Origin: Saccopteryx bilineata
Lineage: Eukaryota > Chordata > Mammalia > Chiroptera > Emballonuridae
Assembly (NCBI RefSeq): GCF_036850765.1
Contig: NC_089491.1
Location: forward strand, 181,825,520 to 181,889,519
DNA length: 64,000 nucleotides
Direction: 5' to 3'
Below are positions 1 to 10,522 of the stretch, piece by piece. Each line of letters begins with the position of its first letter. Within the stretch, counting starts at the first letter, position 1. The position numbers and the translations under genes are program-made. The notes beneath the pieces were generated by a model, which saw nothing but the letters and a program-made list of their open reading frames with translations, searched no databases and was not told the DNA's origin.

Positions 1-3000
1 AACAATACTCCAAGCAAACAACAACCAAAAAAAAGCAGGTGTAGCAATACTCATATCTAATAATGCTGACTACAAGACAGAAAAAGTACTCAGAGACAAA
101 AATGGTCATTTCATAATGATTAAGGGGAAGTTGAATCAAGAAGACATAACAATCCTTAATATATATGCACCAAACCAAGGAGCACCAAAATATATAAGAA
201 AGCTACTTATTGACCTTAAAACAAAAACTAACAAAAATACAATCATACTTGGAGACCTCAATACACCGCTGACGGCTCTAGATCGGTCATCCAAACAGAG
301 AATCAATAAAGATATAGTGGCCTTAAATGAAATACTAGAACACCTGGATATGATAGACATCTACAGGACACTTCATCCCAAAGCGACAGAGTATACATTT
401 TTTCTAGTGTACATGGAACATTCTCAAGAATTGACCATATGTTGGGCCACAAAGACAATATCAGCAAATTTAGAAAAATTGAAATTGTACCAAGCATATT
501 TTCTGATCATAAAGCCTTGAAACTAGAATTCAACTGCAAAAAAGAGGGGGAAAAACCCACAAAAATGTGGAAACTAAACAACATACTTCTAAAAAATGAA
601 TGGGTCAAAGAAGAAATAAGCGCAGAGATCAAAAGATATATACAGACAAATGAAAATGAAAATACGACATATCAGAATCTCTGGGATGCAGCCAAAGCAG
701 TAATAAGAGGAAAGTTCATATCACTTCAGGCCTAAATGAACAAACAAGAGAGAGCCAAAGTAAACCACTTAACTTCACACCTTAAGGAACTAGAAAAAGA
801 AGAACAAAGACAACCCAAAACCAGCCGAAGAAAGGAGATAATAAAAATCAGAGCAGAAATAAATGAAATAGAGAACAGAAAAACTATAGAAAAAATCAAT
901 AAAACAAGGAGCTGGTTCTTTGAAAAGATCAACAAAATTGACAAACCCTTGGCAAGACTCACCAAGGAAAAAAGACACAGGACTCAAATAAATAAAATCC
1001 AAAATGAAAGAGGAGAGATCACCACAGACATCATAGATATACAAAGAATTATTGTAGAATACTATGAAAAATTATATGCCACCAAATACAACAATCTAGA
1101 AGAAATGGATAAATTCCTAGAACAATACAACCTTCCTAAACTGAGTAATGAAGAAGCAGAAAGCCTAAACAGACCAATCAGCAGGGAGGAAATAGAAAAA
1201 ACTATTAAAAACCTCCCCAAAAATAAAAGTCCAGGCCCAGACGGTTATACTAGTGAATTCTATCAAACATTCAAAGAAGACTTGGTTCCTATTCTACTCA
1301 AAGTCTTCCAAAAAATTGAAGAAGAAGCAATACTTCCAAACACATTTTATGAGGCCAACATAACCCTCATACCAAAACCTGGCAAGGATGGCACAAAGAA
1401 AGAAAACTACAGACCAATATCTCTAATGAATACAGATGCTAAAATACTAAACAAAATACTGGCAAACCGAATACAACAACATATTAAAAAAATAATACAT
1501 CATGATCAAGTAGAATTCATTCCAGAATCTCAAGGATGGTTCAACATACGCAAAACGGTTAACGTAATACACCATATCAACAAAACAAAGAACAAAAACC
1601 ACATGATCTTATCAATAGATGCAGAAAAGGCTTTTGATAAAATACAACACAATTTTATGTTTAAGACTCTCAACAAAATGGGTATAGAAGGAAAATATCT
1701 CAACATGATAAAGGCCATATATGATAAACCATCAGCCAACATCATATTAAACGGCATAAAACTGAGGACTTTCTACCTTAAATCAGGAACAAGACAGGGT
1801 TGTCCACTGTCTCCACTCTTATTTAACGTGGTGCTAGAAGTTCTGGCCAGAGCAATCAGACAAGACAAAGAAATAAAAGGCATCCATATCGGAAAAGAAG
1901 AAGTAAAGGTATCACTTTTGGCTGATGATATGATCCTATACATTGAAAACCCGAAGGACTCCACAAAAAGATTATTAGAAACAATAAACCAATAAGTAAG
2001 GTCGCAGGATACAAAATTAACATACAAAAGTCCATAGCCTTTCTATATGCCAACAATGAAATATTAGAAAACGAACTCAAAAAAATAATCCCCTTCACGA
2101 TTGCAACAAAAAAAAATAAAATACCTAGGAATAAACATAACAAAGAATGTAAAGGACCTTTATAATGAAAATTACAAAGCATTGTTAAGGGAAATCGAAA
2201 AAGATACAATGAGATGGAAAAATATTCCTTGTTCTTGGATAGGAAGAATAAATATAATCAAAATGGCCATATTACCCAAAGCAATATACAAATTTAATGC
2301 AATTCCCATCAAAATCCCTATGAGATTTTTTAAAGAAATGGAACAAAAAATCATCAGATTTATATGGAACTATAAAAAACCCCAAATAGCCAAAATAATC
2401 CTAAGGAAAAAGAATGAAGCTGGGGGCATTACAATACCTGACTTTAAACTCTATTATAGGGCCACGACAATCAAAACAGCATGGTATTGGCAGAAAAATA
2501 GACACTCAGACCAATGGAACAGAATAGAAAGTCCTGAAATAAAACCACATATATATGGTCAAATAATCTTTGATAAAGGGGCCAACAACACACAATGGAG
2601 AAAAGAAAGCCTCTTCAACAAATGGTGTTGGGAAAACTGGAAAGCCACATGCAAAAGAATGAAACTCGACTATAGCCTGTCCTCGTGTACTAAAATTAAT
2701 TCAAAATGGATCAAAGACCTAAATATAAGACCTGAAACAATAAAGTACATAGAAGAAGACATAGGTACTAAAATCATGGACCTGGGTTTTAAAGAACATT
2801 TTATGAACTTGACTCCAATGGCAAGAGAAGTGAAGGCAAAGATAAATGAATGGGACTACATCAGAATAAAAAGTTTTTGCTCAGCAAGAGAAACTGATAT
2901 CAAAATAAACAGACAGCCAACTAAATGGGAAATGATATTTACAAACAACAGCTCAGATAAGGGCCTAATATCCAAAATTTACAAAGAACTCATAAAACTC

Positions 3001-3648
3001 AACAACAAACAAACAAACAATCCAATAAAAAAATGGGAAGAGGACATGAACAGACACTTCTCCGAGGAAGAGATACAAATGGCCAACAGATATATGAAAA
3101 GATGCTCAGATTCATTAGTTATAAGAGAAATGCAAATCAAAACTACAATGAGATACCACCTCACCCCTGTTAGATTAGCTATTATCAACAAGACGGGTAA
3201 TAGCAAATGTTGGAGAGGCTGTGGAGAAAAAGGAACCCTCATTCACTGTTGGTGGGACTGTAAAGTAGTACAACCATTATGGAGGAAAGTATGGTGGTTC
3301 CTCAAAAAACTGCAAATAGAACTACCTTATGACCCAGCAATCCCTCTACTGGGTATATACCCCAAAACCTCAGAAATATTGATACGTGAAGACACATGTA
3401 GCCCCATGTTCATTGCAGCACTGTTCACAGTGGCCAAGACATGGAAACAACCAAAAAGCCCTTCAATAGAAGACTGGATAAAGAAGATGTGGCACATATA
3501 CACTATGGAATACTACTCAGCCATAAGAAATGATGACATCAGATCATTTACAGCAAAGTGGTGGGAACTTGATAACATTATAAGGAGTGAAATAAGTAAA
3601 TCAGAAACAAACAAGAACTGTATGATTCCATACATTGGTGGAACATAA
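1..3648 (+). pseudogene. L1-A ORF2 (endonuclease/reverse transcriptase), 5'-incomplete and broken
   Basis: ORF2p nicks target DNA and reverse-transcribes L1 RNA at the nick. Visible pieces are the endonuclease segment with GDLNTPL (116-520), a continuation with SDHK in another frame (439-735), a 419-residue piece carrying the RT core (736-1995) and a 515-residue C-terminal piece (2101-3648). The RT active site reads LLADDM where L1-B and L1-D have LFADDM; the catalytic aspartates are kept. The C-terminal motif CWRGCGEKG...HCWWDC is intact. Lesions: a frameshift near 400 in the endonuclease, a TAA at 733-735 in place of a Tyr codon, a frameshift near 1990, and an A-run expansion near 2110. It cannot encode a working enzyme. 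It stops at 3648 with the same GGT-stop ending as L1-B and L1-D. Confidence 0.93.
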
Positions 3649-3925
3649 AAATGAGACTAAGAGACATGGACAAGAGTGTGGTGGTTACTAGGGGTGGGGG
3701 GAGGGAGGACATGGGAGGGAGGGAGGGAGAGAGTTAGGGGGAGGGGGAGCGTCACAGAGAACTAGATAGAGGGTGGCGGTGGACAATCTGACTTTGGGCG
3801 AGGGGTATGCAACATAATTTAATGACAAAATAACCTAGACATGTTTTCTTTGAATATATGTACCCTGATTTATTAATGTCATCCCATTACCATTAATAAA
3901 AATTTATTTAAAAAAAAATAAATAA
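3649..3925 (+). other. L1-A 3' UTR with guanine-rich tract and A-rich tail
   Basis: After the ORF2 stop there is a G-run block at about 3690-3750 with many runs of three or more G, then a conserved segment reading CAATCTGACTTTGGGCGAGG, and an AT-rich end with an ATTAATAAA-type signal before the A-rich tail. The G-runs could form a G-quadruplex, as is known for several mammalian L1 3' UTRs; that is inference here. The type is the same as in L1-B and differs from L1-D. Confidence 0.85.
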
Positions 3926-4339
3926 GAGGCAACAAAGTTCATTTATACAGACGTTTAGGCCTGAGTTCTTCCACTCTAGTGATAAGGGCTATCTCCAGGT
4001 ACTGCAAGGACACCTTTCACATGAGATATGTATCTCCTGCTTTGAGGCAGACAGAGAGGTCAGAGTATTCTTTTTGCATTGGCAATTTATTTCATTCAAA
4101 ATACTCAAAATGCCGTTAAGCGATATTTTGGAGTAGCCTCCCCTGGGCCCTGACAATGTAAAGAACTGTTTTTGCCATGGTTCTAATTAGATTTTAGTTC
4201 TTATGTATGTTAAGCCGATTAAACAGACACCAACTATTAACTAATTTCTTTTCCTTTCTAAGGCATATAACCACTGCATACTTACAGCATCTTGTGTAAT
4301 GCTGAAAAGAGGCAGGGATGGGGATATATCTTCCTTGTT
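3926..4339. other. unassigned stretch, no gene seen
   Basis: About 400 bases between L1-A and an old LTR fragment. No open frame of note, no RNA gene and no repeat that I can name. It may be remnant repeat DNA too diverged to recognise by eye. Confidence 0.5.
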
Positions 4340-4515
4340 TTGTTGCTGTATTAATTTGCTAAGGCTATCATAACAAAGTACCACAAATTGAGTGTCTTAA
4401 AAAAACAGAAATCTATTTCTTATGATTTGAAGGCTAGAATTCCAAGATGGAGTCGGCATGGTTTGTTTCTTCTGAGGCCTCGCTCCTTGTCTTGCAGATG
4501 GTTGCCACAAGCCAT
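4340..4515 (-). mobile_element. ERVL-MaLR LTR fragment, MLT1-like
   Basis: The segment contains TTAATTTGCTAAGGCTATCA, ACAAAGTACCACAAATTGAG and the TTCTGAGGCCTCGCTCCTTG block, which match the reverse complement of the 3' half of MLT1-type mammalian LTRs. Only the LTR end is left; no internal retroviral sequence was seen. It is old and ends abruptly where an L1 fragment begins. Confidence 0.7.
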
Positions 4516-4529
4516 CAGCTGGTCTTTCA

Positions 4530-5335
4530 CAAGCATCTGCATATGTTTGTGTCTTCTTCAAATTTTTCACCAATGTCTTATAGTTTTCAATGTACAGGAC
4601 TTTTTACCACATTGTCTGAATTTATTGCTATCTATTATGTGGTTATTATTCTACTATAAATGGAATTTTTTTCTTAATTTCTATTTCCAATAGTTTGTTG
4701 TTAGTGTATAGAAATGCAAGTGATTTCTATATATCAATTTGGTATACTGAAATTTTACTGAATTTGTTGATTTTTTCTAGCAGTTTTTTTGTGATGAGTT
4801 TAGGGTTTTATATATGTATATATCACGTCATCAGCAGAGAAAATTTTGCTTCTTAATTTCCAATCAATTTGGATAACTTTGTTTCCCCTTGTCTAATTGC
4901 TCTGGCTAGAATTTTCAGTACTATGCTGGAAAGAAATGACAAAGTAGACCTCCTTTACTGCTTCTGGTCATAAAGAAAAATCTTTCAACTTTTCACCATT
5001 GAGCATGATTTTAGCTGTGGGCTTGCCTTATATGGTTTTTAATACATCAAGGTGCTTTTCTTCTATGTCCATTTTATTGATAGTTTTTATAATCAAAGAA
5101 TATTGAAATCTGTCAAATGTTTTCCTGCATCTGTTAGGAAAATTATATGATTTTTATTTTTATTATGTTAATGTGGTATATCGCATTTATTTATTTGCAT
5201 ATGTAGAATCATTCTTGTATCTGAAGGATAAATAAAATTTGCTTATGGTATATGAGCTTTATAGTGTGCTGTTTAATTGTTTGCTAATATTTTTGAGGAC
5301 TTTTCATTTATTTTTAATTTATATCTAACAGCTTA
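4530..5335 (-). mobile_element. ancient L1 (L1M/L1P-grade) ORF2 fragment, part 1
   Basis: Read on the minus strand, this is decayed L1 ORF2 reverse-transcriptase sequence. Recognisable plus-strand blocks include CTTATAGTTTTCAATGTACA, AGTGTATAGAAATGCAAGTG and TTTTCACCATTGAGCATGAT, which are antisense ORF2 landmarks shared by mammalian L1s. Many indels and stops show that it is far older than L1-A to L1-D. It is interrupted by a SINE at 5350-5691 and continues beyond it. Confidence 0.8.
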
Positions 5336-5349
5336 TAACTTTCATCTCT

Positions 5350-5691
5350 ATTTTTTATTTTTGTATTTTTCTGAAGTGAGAAGCAGGGAGGCAGAGAGAC
5401 AGACTCCTGCATGCCCCTAACCAGCATCCACCTGACATGCCCACTAGTGGCCGATGCTCTGTCCATCTGGGGCATTGCTCCATTGCAACCAGAGCCATCC
5501 ACAGCACCCAGGCCAGCTTTGCTCCAATGGAGCCTTGGCTGCAGGAGGGGAAGAGAGAGATAGAGAGAAGGGAGAGGGGGAAGGGTGGAGAAGCAGATGG
5601 GCACTTCTCTTGTGTGCCCTGGCCAGGAATCAAACCCGGGACTTCCACATGCCAGGCCGATGCTCTACCGTTGAGCCAACCAACCAGGACT
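5350..5691 (-). mobile_element. tRNA-derived SINE, type 2 (CCCTGGCC-class), inside old L1
   Basis: On the minus strand it begins with a tRNA-like head (AGTCCTGGTTGGTTGGCTCA), has a B-box-like GGGTTTGATTCC, a module ending in GCCAGGGCACAC, a C/T-rich block, a central GGAGCAAAGCTGGCC module and the end CTTCAGAAAAATACAAAAAT. The same architecture recurs at 53916-54312 and 54852-55235. Possible duplicated flanks are TAACTTTCATCTCT (5336-5349) and TAATTTCTGTCTCT (5691-5704), diverged. It resembles bat SINEs. Confidence 0.85.
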
Positions 5692-6450
5692 AATTTCTGT
5701 CTCTTGTAGTGTCTCTATTCAACTTTAAATATCAGAGTAATGTTGTCCATCTAAAACTAATTTGGAAGTATTCCTTCCTCTTCAAATATGTGGAATAGTT
5801 TGAAAAGAATTTATAATAATTCTTCAAATGTTTGGTTGGAGCTACCATGTCCTCAGCCTTTCTTTATTGAAAGTTTTAAACATAGATTCAATCTCTTTCC
5901 TAATTATTATGTTCAAATGTCCTGGTATTTCAAGATCCTGTCCTAGGAGCTCATGAGCAATCTTCCTGATGGAGTCCATGAAACAGTTAGTAGGATCTGC
6001 CTTCCTCTGATGTCCTCCAAGAGCACTAACTGCTGTTCTCCCATCTCGCCTGACCTCTCAGTCATAAAGCACACATCAGTATTCTAGATAGGCCAGGAAA
6101 GAAGTGGGCCTTTCCCACAGTGCCCCACACAACTGGGACAGCCAGGCACTCACTCAAATGTTTTCACTTTCCCTCCAGGAAATCATGTGCTGAGAAGGTC
6201 TTTCTTCGCCCTGATATGCTGCCCTGGGGAAGGGGTGCTATGAGTAGAGTGAAATTGCTTCTCTTAGATCTTTTATTTCCCACTGTAATGGTGTCCTGAT
6301 TTACTGGAAATTCTGTGCTGGACTCCCGGACTTCCATAGAGGCTCTCTCATCTGTGAGTGATTGTTGAAATCAATGTTCTTTGAGGCGGAGACAGCAGAA
6401 ACCTATTCTGCTATTCCACTATCCCATTACTCTCTAAATTGTGATTTTTA
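5692..6450 (-). mobile_element. ancient L1 fragment, part 2, ending in 5'-UTR-like sequence
   Basis: The first 200 bases continue the decayed antisense L1 ORF2 broken by the SINE (for example TTCCTTCCTCTTCAAATATG). From about 5920 to 6450 the sequence resembles old L1M 5' ends, including TGTGAGTGATTGTTGAAATC and TCCACTATCCCATTACTCTC. The join between ORF2 and 5'-UTR-like parts implies a large internal deletion or two neighbouring L1 fragments. The part after 5920 is less certain. Confidence 0.55.
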
Positions 6451-7485
6451 GGTTTCTAAATATATGAGTGTGTGTGGCGATTTTTATGATTGTCTCCTAA
6501 TGTTGTTTTCCAAGAGCGTGGCTGTATGTTGTTGATTCTTTGGGAATTTCTTGAAACTTCTTTAGCAGTCAACATTGTCACTTAATAAAACTGTTCTACA
6601 TGTGTTAAATAAATATTCAAAGGCTTTTAGGGATGATGTAAAAAGTGTGTATGTATCTCTTCAAATATAAGATCAAGTAGTAATTTTTTCAGTTTTTGTA
6701 TGGAGGTGCGTCACATAGTGTCACGCAGTGAGCCTGCCCGGCTCTCACCCCCCTCTGTACCCGGTTTACTACTTTCCCTTTTTCTCTGTAGGAGGTACTG
6801 TGTTCTTGGGCTGCTTTTCATCTGGTTTCTGTAATCTGAGGCTAAAGCTTCCTACTAGGGCGTGTGTGTCTTTCCCATTTCTCTCTCATTCAGCTCTGTG
6901 TTTTGTGGATGTATGTCTTTGTTATAGAACTACATACATTAATAGTTTGTCTTGTTATTAGTATGTATTGAACGTTTGATCATGACAGTAAGGAAGTTAT
7001 GCATATATTTGCATTATTATTCTGACTCATAGATCCTGAATGTCTTTTTCTGTTGTTCTTGGCTTGCTTGCTTGCTTTTATTTTCCATATATTACTGTAT
7101 CCCTGGGTCTTACTCTCAGACAACCTGAATCAATAGGTCAATGTTTGAATATAAGATGCTGAGTTTCTGAATATCTCTTTTGGTATTTCTGGTGATAATA
7201 CATGTTTAGGGACCACTGCCTCAACACTTAAATATTTATTATTTTTTTAAAAAAAATTATTTTTGCAGGTTATTTTATTCACTCAGGATCCTTGCCACAT
7301 GAAAAACTCTTCAATTATAGAAACAACATTTAAAATTTATATTTTATACAACTTGTATTTCCCTAGCTATATTTATTTATTCCACTGATAACTCATTTCC
7401 TGAATATATATTAATGTCTTCTTTGCACCAGAAACTAATACGTATACTAAAATAATAGCAATTGACCATTATGAAAAGGGAGTCT
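6451..7485. other. unassigned stretch, no gene seen
   Basis: AT-rich DNA with one slightly GC-richer patch at about 6700-6870 that leaves a 77-codon open frame by chance. I recognise no domain, repeat or RNA in it. An A/T-rich run lies near 7235-7265. Confidence 0.5.
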
Positions 7486-7489
7486 AGTA

Positions 7490-7700
7490 CAGTGCTATAA
7501 CACATGTGTTCTGGAAGTGGACTATTTCAGTTCAGAACACTGATTATTCAGTAGCAGTGTAATGCTGAGAAATTTGCTTAATGTTTTTGTGTCTTAGTTT
7601 ATCTGTGATATGTATATAATGATAGCATCTTCAGCATGGTGATTTATTATGTGTTTACTGTTCTTCATGGTGTCTGAAACACAGACATGCTTCTTAACTG
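7490..7700 (+). mobile_element. MIR relic
   Basis: A decayed but collinear match to the mammalian-wide MIR SINE: CTAGTACAGTGCTATAACAC, then a core around AGTAGCAGTGTAATGCTGAG (the region equivalent to the test/CORE), then TGTCTTAGTTTATCTGTGAT. Very old, no duplicated flanks discernible. Confidence 0.6.
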
Positions 7701-8299
7701 CTTGCTGGTGTATTATTGATTGTTTGCTCTATATTAGATGCTAATTCTAAGCATGTTACATACATTAATTAATTTAATATTAACAGCAAAACAACCATTT
7801 GAATTATATAACAAAACACTATCATAAATAATGAGAAATATTCTCAACTTTAACACAAGTACCTTTTGAGGACATGGAAAGCTCCTTTTGAATATTTCTG
7901 GTTTCACTTTTGAGCACAGGAGCCAGAGTACATAACCCTTATGGGACATGCTGAATGAATAAGCTCACAGCCGACCAAGGATACATGGAAGACAGGCATT
8001 TATCACAGTCCATGTGAGGGAGGAAAAACCCAAAGCAGATTGCATTGAATAAAGATAAGAAAGACAAATAAGACTATGCTCTAAGCATATGAAAGGTGAG
8101 AGGATGGGAATGAATCCTGTGTAATAAGAGTATGCAAGTTTTTTTATGACCTGAAGAGCATGAGGATGTTGGGAAACACATTTTCTGTGTAAGAGCAGAA
8201 TATTGTATTTATGGAATGGGCATAACATAAAACTGTAGCTAGATTATGATGAGTTAGATAAGATAAACTAAAGGGTTTGATTGTGTATTCTAGGACTGG
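7701..8299. other. unassigned stretch, no gene seen
   Basis: AT-rich sequence with only short chance open frames (for example minus strand 7965-8228) that show no domain and no coding pattern. Probably old non-coding DNA. Confidence 0.5.
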
Positions 8300-8512
8300 A
8301 GGTCAGTAAACTTGTTCTCTAAGGGCCAGAGCGTAAATATTTAGGTTTAGCAGAACAAATAGGTTTTCTGTGTTTACTCAACTCTGCTGCTGTAGTGTGG
8401 AAGCAGACACTGGCGGTAGTAAATAAATAGGTGTGACTGAATTCCAACTATTTAAACACATGAATTGCCAATTTTGATCTGAGGGTTATAATTTGCTGTG
8501 ACCTGCTTTAAA
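8300..8512. mobile_element. hAT-Charlie-type nonautonomous DNA transposon relic
   Basis: Contains GGTCAGTAAACTTGTTCTCT, AAGGGCCAGAGCGTAAATAT and ACTCAACTCTGCTGCTGTAG, a diagnostic order of blocks for a common mammalian Charlie-group MITE. It ends with a GGTTATAATTTGCTGTGACC block. The terminal bases are eroded, so the exact family and strand are left open. Confidence 0.65.
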
Positions 8513-8514
8513 AA

Positions 8515-9280
8515 TTAAAAATTAACTACCATACAACTCAGCAATTTTCTCTAGGTATGTATCCAAAGGAAATGAAAACAGGATATCAAAAGATATCTGC
8601 ACTCTTGTGTTCATTGCAACATTATTCACAATGGCATGATATGAAAACAATGTAAATGTTTGTCAATGGATTAATGGATAAAGAAGATGTAACATATTGA
8701 CAGATAGAAAGATAAGTAGATACATAGAGCTATGTATAAAATTAGATATTATTCAGCCATAAAACAGAAAAAGAAATTCTGCCATTATGGTAACATTGAT
8801 GAATCTTGAGTATATAGTGCTAAGAGAGATAAATCAGACAAAGATAAATACTGCATGATACTACTTATATGAGGAATCTAAAAACCAAACTTCATTTTTT
8901 AGAAAAAACAGAGAGTAAAGTGATGGTTACCGAAGGCTGGGAAGTAGGGAAAATGGAGATATGTTGGTAATAGGGCACATACTTGCAATTAAAGGATGAA
9001 TAAATTCTAGAGATCAGATGCACAGAATAGGAATTATAGTCTATGATACTTTATTGTACACCTCAAAGTTGGTAAGAGATTTTATCTGAAATATTCTCAC
9101 TCAAAAAAAGGAATGACATGTGACATGACAGAGGTATTAGCTAATGCTAAAGTCCTAATTATATTGCAATATATAAGTGTACTAAATCAATACATTGTAC
9201 ACCTTAAACTTATATGTACTGTTATATGTTAATTATATATCAATTTTAAAAGAGAACTATAACATTATATATCAATAAAT
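8515..9280 (+). mobile_element. old L1M 3' end fragment
   Basis: The ORF2 C-terminal region is recognisable in decayed form: TACCATACAACTCAGCAATT, TTCATTGCAACATTATTCAC and ATTATTCAGCCATAAAACAG, followed by an old L1M-type 3' UTR and terminal A/T-rich sequence near 9250. A short insertion of GATAGAAAGATA-like repeats interrupts it at about 8700-8735. It is an ancient relic with no open frame. Confidence 0.8.
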
Positions 9281-9296
9281 AATCTTGATGACTATA

Positions 9297-9405
9297 ATTG
9301 TTTGAATTCTTAATATATGCCAGCCACTGTGCTTTATGCCTAATGTTTCATTCATATTGTCTCACTCAACTGTATTAGTATGCTAGGTCAGTGTGTTCAT
9401 TATGT
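9297..9405 (-). mobile_element. MIR/L2-type relic
   Basis: TTAATATATGCCAGCCACTG followed by a TCATATTGTCTCACTCAAC block is the antisense 3' landmark of MIR (the 'accumulated in the last exon-like' tail shared with L2). Short and strongly diverged. Confidence 0.55.
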
Positions 9406-9453
9406 TAATGCTTCTGCTGAGTGAAACAAACATGCTACGAGGTATTAAGTAGT

Positions 9454-9571
9454 GCCTGACCAGTAGTGGTACAGTGGATTAAATATCAACATGAAATGCT
9501 AAGGTTGCTGGTTCAAAACCCCAGGCTTGACTAAGGCACATATGGAAGTTGATGCTTTCTGCTTCTCCCCC

Positions 9572-9608
<37 letters not shown>

Positions 9609-9680
9609 CTCTTTTGTCTTTCTCTCTTCCATCTCTAAAGTGTATAAAAATTTCAAAATTTAAAAATTAATTAAAAAGAA
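9454..9680 (+). mobile_element. tRNA-derived SINE, short form, with duplication
   Basis: Starts GCCTGACCAGTAGTGGTACA, has a B-box-like GGTTCAAAACC, then GACTAAGGCACATATGG, a (TC)-rich tract and an A-rich tail. It lacks the CTTGAGC-rich middle of the long type. Flanking copies of AGGTATTAAG(C)TAGT at 9440-9453 and 9681-9695 are the target-site duplication, showing retrotransposition. Confidence 0.85.
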
Positions 9681-9741
9681 AGGTATTAAGCTAGTGAATG
9701 TCTACTTCAGGCAGAGTGGGAGTGTTAAAATCTTTTGGGGA

Positions 9742-10113
9742 GCCTGACCACGTGGAGGCTCAGTAGGTAGAGCATCAGACTGGGATGCAGAGGACCCAGG
9801 TTTGAAACCTCAAGGTCACTCGCTTGAGCATGGGATCATCTGGCTTGAGTGTGGGGTCACTGGCTTGAACATGAGAACACTGAGTTGAGTCCAAAGGTCA
9901 CTAGCTTGAAGCCCAAGTCAATGGCTTAAGCAAGGGGTCAATTGCTCTGCTGTATTCCCCCAGTCAAGGCACATATAAGAAAGCAGTCAATGAATAGCTA
10001 AGGAGCCACAATGAAGAATTGATGCTTCTCATCTCTCTCCCTTCTTCTCTGTCTTTTTCTGTTCCTTTCTCTCTTCTCTCTGTCTCTGTCACAAAATAAG
10101 TAAGTAAATAAAT
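9742..10113 (+). mobile_element. tRNA-derived SINE, type 1 long, with ~6 internal CTTGAGC units
   Basis: Begins GCCTGACCACGTGGAGGCTC, continues through GACTGGGATGCAGAGGACCC and B-box GGTTTGAAACC, then about six imperfect units around AAGGTCACTNGCTTGAGC, then GTCAAGGCACATATAAG and a pyrimidine tract, and ends with (TAAA)n. The flanks AAAATCTTTTGGGGA (9727-9741) and AAAATCTCGGGGA (10115-10127) look like a diverged duplication. Confidence 0.88.
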
Positions 10114-10257
10114 AAAAATCTCGGGGAAATAATTAGAAGTACTGTATTTTAGATTCTTTTGATTCAGTAAATTTATAATCTATTGAGAGAGAAAATCATA
10201 TCATTCAAGATAATTTCGTGTTTATTAGAACAGTACACCTGTCTATATATATATATA

Positions 10258-10522
10258 TTTTTATATAAATTTTTATTAATGGTAATGGGATGACATTAAT
10301 AAATCAGGGTACATATATTCAAAGAAAACATGTCTAGGTTATTTTGTCATTAAATTATGTTGCGTACCCCTCGCCCAAAGTCAGATTGTCCACCGCCACC
10401 CTCTATCTAGTTCTCTGTGCCCCTCCCCCTCTCCCTAACTCTCTCACTCCCTCCCTCCCATGTCCTCCCTCCCCCACCCCTGGTAACCACCACACTCTTG
10501 TCCATGTCTCTTAGTCTCATTT
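10258..10522 (-). other. L1-B 3' UTR and tail
   Basis: The same 3' UTR type as L1-A: on the plus strand, C-run-rich sequence at about 10420-10490 (G-runs on the element strand) and CTCGCCCAAAGTCAGATTGT. The tail is short and grades into a (TA)n run at 10244-10258, so the exact end is uncertain by a few bases. Confidence 0.85.

Larger units (their letters stand above)
1..3925 (+). mobile_element. L1-A: young LINE-1, 5' part outside window
   Basis: This is the 3' part of a LINE-1 non-LTR retrotransposon. The window opens inside the ORF2 endonuclease domain, about 180 nt after the ORF2 start as judged by alignment to L1-D at 35035. It runs through reverse transcriptase and the C-terminal cysteine region to a G-rich 3' UTR and an A-rich tail. 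It is closest to L1-B (10258-18054): the C-terminal ORF2 half differs at only a few residues and the two share the same 3' UTR type. Only the 3' boundary is visible, so target-site duplications cannot be checked. Confidence 0.95.

Noticed and set aside
4340..4515. Endogenous retrovirus with coding potential
   Set aside because: Only an LTR fragment is left; no gag, pro, pol or env-like frame lies nearby.
6728..6961. 77-codon plus-strand frame in a slightly GC-richer patch
   Set aside because: No domain, no splice-site context, no homologous copy in the window; ordinary for chance frames of this size.
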